IMG/VR virus record: IMGVR_UViG_3300032331_001067
Span: 1-21,653 of that record
Source of the DNA: a virus
DNA length: 21,653 nucleotides
Reading direction: 5' to 3' (one strand)
Made by a program: the position numbers and the translations under genes. The notes below the pieces were generated by a model. That model saw only the letters and a program-made list of their open reading frames with translations. It was not told where the DNA came from and did not search any database. Positions 6,853 through 14,662 of the stretch are shown here, one piece after another. Every line of letters starts with the position of its first letter. The stretch's first letter is position 1.

Positions 6853-7775
6853 AATTTTTCTGATGATATTATTTTTTCCCAATATTTATTTTCATTGCAA
6901 TGTGTTTTGCAAGTAAAAGAACATTGAGATTGCCAACTAGATATTAAATTTTTATATTTTACGTGTTCTATTGCACTGAGTAATGGCATCGTATTTAAAT
7001 CGCACTTGATGTCCTCAGTAGTATAGCTTGCATGAAAATAGCAGCATGGATATAATTTAAAACTGCTACTTATATACATGTATCCTGTTTTTAAACTGCG
7101 ACAATTTATATTAGTTGCAATATCTTTTGAGGCATTGAAACTTCTTTGTTTGACTAAAGGTAAATTAATCAATTCAATAGGCTTGTTTTTAATTTCCCTA
7201 GATGAAGGTTCTGATACAAAGGTATTAACACCTAATTTTTTTGCTAGTTTTTTTGCTTCTTCTACTTGATGTTCATTGTGTTTAAATATTAAAAATTTCC
7301 AATCAGAATATCCGCCGGCGTCTATGTAAGTTTTCATATTCCGCATTATTAATTTCCAATTGGTATCAACACGGTATATATGGTTAGTATCTTCTAACCC
7401 ATCAATACTGAATCTGATACATACACCTGTTCTCTCGCTTATCTCACCCAATTGTTTCCATATTTTGGTGCTTCGTAAACTTCCGTTTGTGTCCAATGAA
7501 ACAGATTTGACATGATCTGCGCTATAATTGATAATTTCAACTATCTCTGGGTTCATCATTGGATCACCACTAGCCCCGCCAAAGTAAAATTTTATATTTT
7601 TTGGATTAGGTATTTGACTTATTAGATTTTTAATTTGATCTAATGATATGTTACTAGTGTCTAATGATTCTGGTGAAGAAAATTCTCTTATGCAAGCTGG
7701 ACATTTGGCGTTACAATAATTTGATAACTCAATCTCAAAATATTTTATATCATCAATGGTTAACCAATCTGTCAC
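6849..7775 (-). CDS. Radical SAM/SPASM-type protein with a GASGDP variant motif
   Basis: This 308-residue protein begins IEL-SNYCNAKCPAC (Cys21, Cys25, Cys28). Where most radical SAM proteins have GGEP it reads FGGASGDPMMNPE. The core also has SLDTNGS, FSIDGLEDTNHIYRV and FKHNEHQVEEA, shared closely with the products of 16071-17123 and 17125-18210. The C-terminal cysteines Cys225, Cys244, Cys245, Cys258, Cys285, Cys289 and Cys293, including YPCCYF and CSFTCKTHC, fit a SPASM domain with auxiliary clusters. SPASM enzymes often act on peptides or other large substrates, but nothing here identifies one. The start is GTG at 7773-7775 in a GTGA overlap, backed by GAGGTG at 7781-7786. Confidence 0.92.
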   Translation of the reverse strand: MTDWLTIDDIKYFEIELSNYCNAKCPACIREFSSPESLDTSNISLDQIKNLISQIPNPKNIKFYFGGASGDPMMNPEIVEIINYSADHVKSVSLDTNGSLRSTKIWKQLGEISERTGVCIRFSIDGLEDTNHIYRVDTNWKLIMRNMKTYIDAGGYSDWKFLIFKHNEHQVEEAKKLAKKLGVNTFVSEPSSREIKNKPIELINLPLVKQRSFNASKDIATNINCRSLKTGYMYISSSFKLYPCCYFHASYTTEDIKCDLNTMPLLSAIEHVKYKNLISSWQSQCSFTCKTHCNENKYWEKIISSEKL

Positions 7776-9064
7776 TTAAACACCTCACTTAAATGAGGGA
7801 ATACTTCTAATACATTCTGATTTCGTTTGATATCAAGTACTTTGGTATACTCTATTAATTCTTCATAACTTCCAGCTGTAGGTAATTCAGTACTGTGTAG
7901 TGCTCTAATTACGTCTTGTATAGAATTTTTTGTTTTTTGGTCAACTGCTTTGTCAATTAATGGAGTTAACTTGCTAATCGCTTCAATTCTTAATGATATT
8001 GGTATGTGTTCTATACGCATTAAGTTTGGATTAGTTACGGGATCCATTCTCCACCACAAGTCCTGTAGTTCATTGTCTTTGGTATAATCAATAAACCAAT
8101 CTATTAGTTTATGCATGGTGCAACTATTATAGGACATCACACTACTAGTTACCCATTTAGTCCAATGACTACCTAACCCTTTAACTAGTTTTAAGTTATT
8201 CTCTATTGCACTCCATTTGCTACCGTAACGTATGTATTCATTCTCTTCACCGTATGCGTCAATACTTATACCAATCCATCCTGTACAAAATTGGTCCCAT
8301 AACTCAATATGACGCTGCTGCAAACTATGTATATTAGTATGTACATGAACATGTATATGCCTGCTGTGCCCACTACTAACTACTTTCTCTACTAACTCCC
8401 ATAGTGTTTTATCTGCCGTAGGTTCTCCGCCGTGTAACTCTAGATATTTAATGTCACTAATATTATCCCAAAATTGATTTAAAAAGAATTCACTTTCTCC
8501 TAAATACCCATTTGAATTGTATTGTATTATTGCCGATTCAGTATTCTTTTTAACACTCAGTGGAAGTTCATTGCTAAATTTAGCAAACTCCTCACGCATC
8601 TTGCTGCTAGTTTGGGGTATGCACATGCGGCATGCTTCATTACATATGCTACTTAAGCGTAACTCCCACCATACTGGCATTGTACTCATCATGCCATTGT
8701 TTTCTTTTGCTTCATCTATCAAGTGTTTGTTATCGTTATAATACGCATCTATTACTGCTTGCCGTTTGCTAGCAACACCCATACTATCTTCTTGGTAGCA
8801 AGTCTCACAAAACTTTATGTATTCATTGTTGATTTTCTTCATGCGAAAATCTTTTAAAAACTCACTATTCCATATTTCTTCTACTGTGTCTTTTGTGAGA
8901 TTACATGCTCTGTTTTTGGATTCTAATATAGTCTCTACTGTTGAATCTTTCTTAATTCCCGGCATGTCCATTACTTGACTGCAAGGTTTCACTTGCCCGT
9001 TAGGTCGTGTGTTCAATGTAATGAACGGCATCAGACAGAATTTAGGCTTGTCTTTATATTCCAT
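7772..9064 (-). CDS. N-twitch radical SAM protein
   Basis: The 430-residue protein has auxiliary-cluster cysteines before the core: Cys10 (FCLMPF), Cys28 (NGQVKPC) and Cys86/Cys89 (FCETCYQED). The radical SAM motif CNEACRMC follows at 141-148. It continues with LHGGEPTADKTLWE, SIDAYGEENEYIRYGSKW and the tail LDIKRNQNVLEVFPHL. This order is that of the 'twitch domain-containing radical SAM protein' family that I associate with marine phage sequences. Function of that family is unknown to me. A His-rich HIHVHVHTN sits in the core. The ATG at 9062-9064 follows AGGGT (9071-9075) by 6 bases and overlaps the upstream gene by 11 bases. It is the last of four consecutive N-twitch genes. Confidence 0.93.
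   Translation of the reverse strand: MEYKDKPKFCLMPFITLNTRPNGQVKPCSQVMDMPGIKKDSTVETILESKNRACNLTKDTVEEIWNSEFLKDFRMKKINNEYIKFCETCYQEDSMGVASKRQAVIDAYYNDNKHLIDEAKENNGMMSTMPVWWELRLSSICNEACRMCIPQTSSKMREEFAKFSNELPLSVKKNTESAIIQYNSNGYLGESEFFLNQFWDNISDIKYLELHGGEPTADKTLWELVEKVVSSGHSRHIHVHVHTNIHSLQQRHIELWDQFCTGWIGISIDAYGEENEYIRYGSKWSAIENNLKLVKGLGSHWTKWVTSSVMSYNSCTMHKLIDWFIDYTKDNELQDLWWRMDPVTNPNLMRIEHIPISLRIEAISKLTPLIDKAVDQKTKNSIQDVIRALHSTELPTAGSYEELIEYTKVLDIKRNQNVLEVFPHLSEVFK
7781..7786 (-). promoter_or_regulatory. Shine-Dalgarno supporting a GTG start
   Basis: The minus strand reads GAGGTG, 5 bases before the GTG at 7773-7775, which is the start codon of the SPASM-type gene. It lies in the last codons of the upstream N-twitch gene. 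Confidence 0.65.
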
Positions 9065-10265
9065 CAAATAACCCTATTAGTTCTGGGTTAGCAATAAAGA
9101 AGTCTTGCTTTCTTTTGTTATCAAAGTGTAGTGTATATTGTTTTAAATCGGGCATTAAATATGTATCATCTTTACTGTACATATAATTAATTTGTGATTC
9201 TAAACTGTTTCTTATCACGTTACCAAAATCATTCTTTCTACTATCTAGTTTCTTTGCTATGATATCTTTATACTTTAGAGGGAGAACTGTTGTACTTAAG
9301 TAGTTTGGGAACGTAACATGAGTAGGATTAATCCAATTACTTTCATTGAAGGGTGTGCTAGCATATTCGTTCCAGTTCTTAATCCACCAATCAAACGCTT
9401 CTGGCATGTTTAATATGTTATTCAAGCTAATTGAACTACGCAATCCAACTCTACAATCAAACTCATGTGTCATCTTTAAGAAATTCTGCATTACTTTTTC
9501 AGCAGTTTCCCACTTGCTTGGGTATCTAACTAGTTCCCATGTAGGGCCTATGCCATCAAAGCTACAAGCAAATTCAATGTACTTAAACTTCTTCCATTTA
9601 TCAATCGTATCTTGTTTAGGGTTTATAGTTAAGTTAGTGCTGTAGTTTAGATAGATATCTGATACATTGACTTGCTGACTAAGTTTATCAAGCAACTTAA
9701 AATGATCAGGGATGATTAGTGGTTCGCCGCCAGTAAACTTAATATGAACAATCTTGTCTAAAAACTTATCAATAGAACTGATATCGCTCTTTGTAAACTT
9801 GTCTTTACTCTTTGTAATTCCGTACAATTCTTTTTCATCGTCAAACCATTTCCATGCATACCTACTATCACACATTCTGCAAGCTAAATTACAATCATTG
9901 CTAATAGCAAGTTCTATCCATCTGATTGTGGGGTCATTTAAATCTTCAATTAGAGTATTTGGAAGTAAGTCAGACATTTGATTGTAACGCTCACGCAAAC
10001 TTTTCTTTCCACTAGCTTCTTCCTGATAACATCTTACACAGCCTGGCACTTCTTGATTGTTAATCATTTTGTGCCTAACATCATTCATAAAATTACCATA
10101 GAATATATCACCCAATGATTGTTTATTAAGATTGTTTTCTTGTTCAATTTCCTTAGGCATATTGAACCTACAGCAAGGTTTTACTCTTCCTTGAGGGTCA
10201 ATAAATTGATGCACCCATGCCATAGAGCACCATGTAGTGTTATCTAAATGATTGTAATCAGGCAT
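9054..10265 (-). CDS. N-twitch radical SAM protein
   Basis: In this 403-residue protein the N-terminal cluster cysteines are Cys13 (WCSMAW), Cys31/Cys32 (GRVKPCC) and Cys76/Cys79 (CVRCYQEE). The radical SAM motif CNLACRMC lies at 125-132, followed by KFTGGEPLIIPDHF, CSFDGIGPTWELVRYPSKW and a tail with DNKRKQDF...NPEL. It is a paralogue of the neighbours on both sides, with the same domain order and tail. Compared with the 10258-11721 product it lacks the ~40 residues between CNLxCxMC and GGEP and is correspondingly shorter. The ATG overlaps the upstream gene by 8 bases. Substrate unknown. Confidence 0.93.
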   Translation of the reverse strand: MPDYNHLDNTTWCSMAWVHQFIDPQGRVKPCCRFNMPKEIEQENNLNKQSLGDIFYGNFMNDVRHKMINNQEVPGCVRCYQEEASGKKSLRERYNQMSDLLPNTLIEDLNDPTIRWIELAISNDCNLACRMCDSRYAWKWFDDEKELYGITKSKDKFTKSDISSIDKFLDKIVHIKFTGGEPLIIPDHFKLLDKLSQQVNVSDIYLNYSTNLTINPKQDTIDKWKKFKYIEFACSFDGIGPTWELVRYPSKWETAEKVMQNFLKMTHEFDCRVGLRSSISLNNILNMPEAFDWWIKNWNEYASTPFNESNWINPTHVTFPNYLSTTVLPLKYKDIIAKKLDSRKNDFGNVIRNSLESQINYMYSKDDTYLMPDLKQYTLHFDNKRKQDFFIANPELIGLFDGI

Positions 10266-11721
10266 AATCTAGTTTAGGTAATTCTCGCCATTCAGCAGTA
10301 GCATCATATATTTCAGGGCACACGCTTTTCCAATCAGTATTTCTTCTATTGTCTAAACTATCTAAAAAATGTATGCAATCTTGTCTTGCCTTTGTCAATT
10401 CACTTTCGGTATAATCAATTTTGTTTATAAATTTAATATAAGTTTCTAGTAACTTACATGCATGTGTTATTTTGTCATCCCAAGTAGTACCAACAACATC
10501 CCCGTACAATGCACGATAGTCTGTTGTTTTAAACTTGTTTTGATATTCTCTATACCTAGCTATGATAGTGTTTTTAAATGAATCTGGAAGTATGTTGATG
10601 TTAAGATATAATGGTCTATGTACCGGATGAACACTTAGCATTAATGGACTTGTTGACCATATAGTTTTTGGCATATAATTATTGGTAAGTACATACTCAA
10701 TAAATTCAGGATATTGCCAAACATTAAGCAGTTGAACCGTTGTAGCTATATGAACCATAAAGTTACCATCGGCTTCTGTAAATTTCCTTAAATTTTCTTC
10801 TATCTTGTGCCATTTGCTAGGAAAACGTATCAAGTCATTGACATCACCAAACCCATCGATGCTAGCTCCTATGATTACCATTTTAAAATGTTTCCATATA
10901 TTCCATGCTCTAGCCGGGATGTTAGTAAGATTAGTGTTGTATTCGATTGTAAGTTTGCTAGCACATCCAGTATCTACACACTTTTGTAAGAATTCATAAT
11001 GTGCATCAATTAATAAAGGTTCGCCACCAACTAAATAAATTTTTCTAAACTGAAGCATGTGCTTTTCTATCTCACTCCAAAGATGTGGGTCATCGCTCCA
11101 TTCGAATGTCTTTGTAGATGGTTTAAGTTTTCCGTTAATATTTGGTACTAGTTCAATCTTCTTTTTGCTATCCCAAAAATAATTAATATTCCATATAGCA
11201 GCATAATCATCATACCATTGATCTGAATCAGTAGGACTGCACATGATGCATTTGAGATTACATAAATTACCAAATCTTATATCCATGTAACTTATAGGAA
11301 AATCATCGTTATCTATAGTTCCATCAGCTTTGGTTAATTCTTTTGCTTTTTTATAACTAGGATAGTTTTCTTTCTCCATAATATCTGCTAATGCACCGCG
11401 CTCATAATGATTTCTAGAAATCATTCCACTATCAAATTCTCTTTGGCATCTGACGCAAGGTTCAGGCCACTCCCCTTTGAGCATCTGCTTACGTGTATCT
11501 TTCATTGCTGAATTATTAAATACTTCTTCAAAAGACGCAGAATCTATGTGTAGTGGAATATTATTTTCATTAACTAGTGTTCCGCGACTTTCGCTTGCAG
11601 CACTATGACAGCAAACTCTGAATGTTCCATTAGCTTTTATGCTAACATGACTCCATGGCAGAGGACACCATGCATTTGGTGCATCTACGTTAGCATCAAT
11701 ATTTTCTTGTTCATCAGTCAT
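10258..11721 (-). CDS. N-twitch radical SAM protein (longest copy)
   Basis: At 487 residues this is the largest N-twitch member here. Auxiliary cysteines are Cys19 (WCPLPW), Cys37/Cys38 (FRVCC) and Cys89/Cys92 (CVRCQRE). The core motif CNLKCIMC is at 154-161, then SPTDSDQWYDDY and an extra ~50-residue segment before YLVGGEPLLIDAHYEFL. SIDGFGDVNDLIRFPSKW and the tail LDNRRNTDWKSVCPEI follow. The extra segment and the longer C-terminal region (from about residue 370) explain its size. The same extra segment style appears in the 14659-16071 product (CSPHDSTGW), which suggests these two are closest to each other. The start ATG overlaps the upstream gene by 8 bases as ATGACTGA. Confidence 0.93.
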   Translation of the reverse strand: MTDEQENIDANVDAPNAWCPLPWSHVSIKANGTFRVCCHSAASESRGTLVNENNIPLHIDSASFEEVFNNSAMKDTRKQMLKGEWPEPCVRCQREFDSGMISRNHYERGALADIMEKENYPSYKKAKELTKADGTIDNDDFPISYMDIRFGNLCNLKCIMCSPTDSDQWYDDYAAIWNINYFWDSKKKIELVPNINGKLKPSTKTFEWSDDPHLWSEIEKHMLQFRKIYLVGGEPLLIDAHYEFLQKCVDTGCASKLTIEYNTNLTNIPARAWNIWKHFKMVIIGASIDGFGDVNDLIRFPSKWHKIEENLRKFTEADGNFMVHIATTVQLLNVWQYPEFIEYVLTNNYMPKTIWSTSPLMLSVHPVHRPLYLNINILPDSFKNTIIARYREYQNKFKTTDYRALYGDVVGTTWDDKITHACKLLETYIKFINKIDYTESELTKARQDCIHFLDSLDNRRNTDWKSVCPEIYDATAEWRELPKLDYA

Positions 11722-12877
11722 ATAGTTCTTTTATTTCTGGCAACACGCTTCTCCAATTTGTGTTTCTAGCAGTGTCTAAGTCATTGAGATAGTTATATAG
11801 AGTTGGACCTAATTCTTCCCATGTATCTTTAGCCATCATATAATTTATATAAAAATCAACACCTGGCACATTTTTTATCTTTTTAGCAACTTTTTCTTTA
11901 AAGTGCCTAGGCAAATTTTGAATACTCATGTGCGCTGGACTTTCAACAAAATCACCCATACGCAATTTGATATCTTTAAAATGTTTCTTACAGTAAGAAT
12001 ATGTCTTATCTAAATGAAATACATTGGTATTATAAAAAGTATAATTAAAATACGCATTAAATTTATTAGACGGGTCTATATTTACGGAATTTATATAAGC
12101 TATTATTTTTTCTAATTCATCCCAGCTAGAAGGGAATCTTAGAAGATCAGAAACTTCATGTGTAGCATCTAAACTTATTCCCAATTGCACATTTCTAAAT
12201 TTTTTCAATTTATCAACGGTTGCAGGAGTTATTAATGTTGCATTAGTTACATATGTTATATCAAGTTCTGATTTGTTATTTTCTACTAACCAATCTAATA
12301 ATAGATTATGCTCTTTGCTAGCAAAAGGTTCTCCACCTAATATGTTTAATTTTTTAAGTGAGTCTACATTATCTCTTACATAATTCCAAATTGAACCTTT
12401 TTCTGATATCCAATCATTGTCTATAGCAAGATTGGGAGTATTTTCGTACTTGTCTAATAACATTGTATCTTGATACCATTTACTACTATTTCCTGTCCAG
12501 CAATGTATGCATTTCAAATTGCATATGTTGCCCACTCTTATATCAATCATGGTTGGTTTTCTGTCAATACTACCATCTTTATTAGTTAATGTACTGACTA
12601 TTGGAAATAACCTTTTGTTATGTGTTTTTCTTTTACTGACCCCGCCCAAATCTTCTTCCATATGACATTTGGTACAATTAGAATTTCTTATGCCGGCAAG
12701 CATATCTAATCGTAATTGTTTGTAATAGTCACTGTTCCATGCTTCATCAATTGTCATGTGTTTTAAACTAGGGTTATTGTTATTAGGTATACTCCTACCA
12801 CACGCCCTCACTCTACCGGAAGGATTCATGCCAATTGATGACCATGCTAATGCACAGGTTGTTCCATTGTCTTTCAT
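11714..12877 (-). CDS. N-twitch radical SAM protein
   Basis: This 387-residue protein has auxiliary cysteines Cys8 (TCALAW), Cys26 (GRVRACG) and Cys68/Cys71 (CTKCHMEED), and a core motif CNLKCIHC at 119-126. These are followed by NILGGEPFASKEHNLLLDW, ISLDATHEVSDLLRFPSSW and the tail LDTARNTNWRSVLPEI. The canonical CxxC-Cys-Cys doublet of its relatives is CG rather than CC at residues 26-27. In the second half GDFVESPAHMSIQNLPRHF replaces a region rich in Trp and Pro in its siblings. The start ATG overlaps the PLP gene's stop as ATGA. It is the first of the four adjacent N-twitch genes in transcription order. Confidence 0.93.
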   Translation of the reverse strand: MKDNGTTCALAWSSIGMNPSGRVRACGRSIPNNNNPSLKHMTIDEAWNSDYYKQLRLDMLAGIRNSNCTKCHMEEDLGGVSKRKTHNKRLFPIVSTLTNKDGSIDRKPTMIDIRVGNICNLKCIHCWTGNSSKWYQDTMLLDKYENTPNLAIDNDWISEKGSIWNYVRDNVDSLKKLNILGGEPFASKEHNLLLDWLVENNKSELDITYVTNATLITPATVDKLKKFRNVQLGISLDATHEVSDLLRFPSSWDELEKIIAYINSVNIDPSNKFNAYFNYTFYNTNVFHLDKTYSYCKKHFKDIKLRMGDFVESPAHMSIQNLPRHFKEKVAKKIKNVPGVDFYINYMMAKDTWEELGPTLYNYLNDLDTARNTNWRSVLPEIKELYD

Positions 12878-13704
12878 TTTATTAACTTTCTAAGTAGTGG
12901 TCTCACACCACATGGTCTACCATTATCCCATGCTAAATGTATTGCTCTAGTTGGGATCAAGTTGTATTCTTCACATATCTGTTTATAAGCATCACCGTAT
13001 TTATTTTGCCAAAAATCAACACCAAACTTATCTATGAATTTAGTCCCCATCCAAACTATTATCTGTGAATTCATATTAAATTCATTTATTATACTGACTG
13101 GTCCCTTCCAACGCTCCCTACAATAACGAACACCTATTCTATTAGCACCTAACCCTAATGCTTTACTTAAACTAAAGCCAATACTCTTTATACAAGGCTG
13201 ATCAAAGTTAAACACGATATCCCTAGAGCACCCATACCAACAAGCATCTATATGAACATTAACGCCTATTTCATTGCACTTAGATAATATGCTATCAGAG
13301 TCAACGTGTATATCACCATAATATGGAAACGGCATACTCATTATCAAGTTGTCACCTGACTGAAATGTATGAAAATTTCGTACAACTAGTTTATCCCCGT
13401 ATAATCGTTGGTGATATCTATACTCATTTTCTAGTACACATACGTTATCTTTCATTTGATGTATGTCATCAATGTACTGAGTTACCCCTGCAATAATGTC
13501 TCTATCAGGAAAACTCTCTAGTCCAGTTACGGTGTTTAACTTGCTAGACACAATCCAATTGTGAAACTTGTCTTTAAAGTCTTGCCATAACTTATCAGGA
13601 TCGTTTGCAAAATTTTCACCTGAGGTTAGTATCGCAGAGATATAATTGTGTACCTCTGAATCATACATACTCTGCGGTCTATCATATTGTAGTAAGTGCT
13701 TCAT
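12874..13704 (-). CDS. Short PLP-dependent aminotransferase-like enzyme (fold type I), paralogue
   Basis: This is a relative of the 1478-2266 product. It has VHIDACWYG (Asp153), SIGFSLSKALGLGANRIG (Lys181, Arg189) and the N-terminal FKDKFHNWIVSS...VTGLE. Residue numbers assume the ATG at 13702-13704, which gives 276 residues. The PLP-binding Asp, Lys and Arg are all present, but the protein stops about 95 residues after the lysine, much shorter than normal aminotransferases. A carboxylate-binding small domain is therefore mostly missing, and the reaction could be something other than transamination. Other possible starts are ATG 13726-13728 (adds 8 residues, 47-base overlap) and ATG 13666-13668 (12 residues shorter, no overlap). 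The signals do not clearly decide. The gene directly follows a radical SAM gene, as its paralogue does. Confidence 0.78.
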   Translation of the reverse strand: MKHLLQYDRPQSMYDSEVHNYISAILTSGENFANDPDKLWQDFKDKFHNWIVSSKLNTVTGLESFPDRDIIAGVTQYIDDIHQMKDNVCVLENEYRYHQRLYGDKLVVRNFHTFQSGDNLIMSMPFPYYGDIHVDSDSILSKCNEIGVNVHIDACWYGCSRDIVFNFDQPCIKSIGFSLSKALGLGANRIGVRYCRERWKGPVSIINEFNMNSQIIVWMGTKFIDKFGVDFWQNKYGDAYKQICEEYNLIPTRAIHLAWDNGRPCGVRPLLRKLIK

Positions 13705-14662
13705 CTTTGTACTTGTGTAATACACCATCCATCTTGCATCCGCAATAACTCTCTGGACACGACATATATTCTGAATTACCCTTTAAGGTACCGTCGTATA
13801 TATTTCCCATTTTGTAATTTAATTTAGGATATCTCCCTCCACCAATTACACTACAAGGCCAAATATCACCATCAAGCCCAATGAACAATCTTTTAATTCC
13901 CGCAGAGCATTTCCAATTCTTAAAACTGTTTTTTTTCTCTATGACAAATGTTTGCCAATTTGTTTTCTCCCCGTCTACAAATAGTTCAGTGGGTGTATGA
14001 ACTATGGCAGATTTCTTAGTTAAGAATTTGTCTCTGTCAAATAGCATCTCCTCACGGGATAGATTCAATTTAGAAAGCATTTCAGGAGTATAATCAAAGT
14101 ATGTACCGGATGAATTAGTTTTATGTCTTGCTAATTTGTAAAAACAATCTACTGCTAAATTATCTTTTATCTTCTTGTATAAATTGTTTATCTTATCAAA
14201 GTGTAATGGGTCTAGCATAAAGCTACTGGTTACTTGATGTGTTTTATGTACTGTGCTTAAATTAGCATAATATAAATCAGGGTCACATAATGCTCCGTGA
14301 TATGTAAAATCTAATAGAACATTCAATTCTAATTCTTCTGCTGCAAATTCTTCCCACCATCTTGTTGAACGGCTTCCGTTAGTTTCTATGGTCGTAATTA
14401 TATTTGATATTTTCTTAGTTTCTTTTAGAAAATCAAGAAGTTGTGGCCACATTGTGGTTTCTCCGCCTAACAAGTCTACGTAGACTTTTTTGTTATTCTT
14501 AGCAAGGTTTTTAATAAAAGTTAACACTAAATCATAATTTGGAAATTTTACTTTATTGTCGTGTAGCATTTCAGGACAATAAGCACACGCAAAATTGCAC
14601 ATGCTTGTGAATTGCCAAGTTAATAAAAAAGCATCTCTGTCATTGCTGTGTATTTCCTTCAT
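13682..14662 (-). CDS. Radical SAM protein with SPASM-like C-terminus, GGET variant
   Basis: This 326-residue protein has CNFACAYC at Cys22, Cys26 and Cys29. The second motif is LLGGETTMWP (66-69 GGET), in which the usual Pro is Thr. ETNGSRSTRWWEEF follows. The C-terminus reads FKNWKCSAGIKRL, GLDGDIWPCS, MGNIYDG and CPESYCGC, with Cys252, Cys270, Cys302, Cys307 and Cys309 available for an auxiliary cluster. The G-x-I-x-P-C followed by G-N-I-Y arrangement is typical of SPASM tails. It is the shortest of the three related enzymes (with 2259-3380 and 5653-6852). It precedes a PLP gene with a short overlap, repeating the order seen at 2259-3380 and 1478-2266. The start ATG forms ATGA with the upstream stop. 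Confidence 0.93.
   Translation of the reverse strand: MKEIHSNDRDAFLLTWQFTSMCNFACAYCPEMLHDNKVKFPNYDLVLTFIKNLAKNNKKVYVDLLGGETTMWPQLLDFLKETKKISNIITTIETNGSRSTRWWEEFAAEELELNVLLDFTYHGALCDPDLYYANLSTVHKTHQVTSSFMLDPLHFDKINNLYKKIKDNLAVDCFYKLARHKTNSSGTYFDYTPEMLSKLNLSREEMLFDRDKFLTKKSAIVHTPTELFVDGEKTNWQTFVIEKKNSFKNWKCSAGIKRLFIGLDGDIWPCSVIGGGRYPKLNYKMGNIYDGTLKGNSEYMSCPESYCGCKMDGVLHKYKDEALTTI

Noticed and set aside
6853-6882. N-terminal extension of the radical SAM gene from a TTG at 6880-6882
   Set aside because: An ATG at 6850-6852 forms the ATGA overlap that is standard in this operon, and the extension contains no conserved motif.
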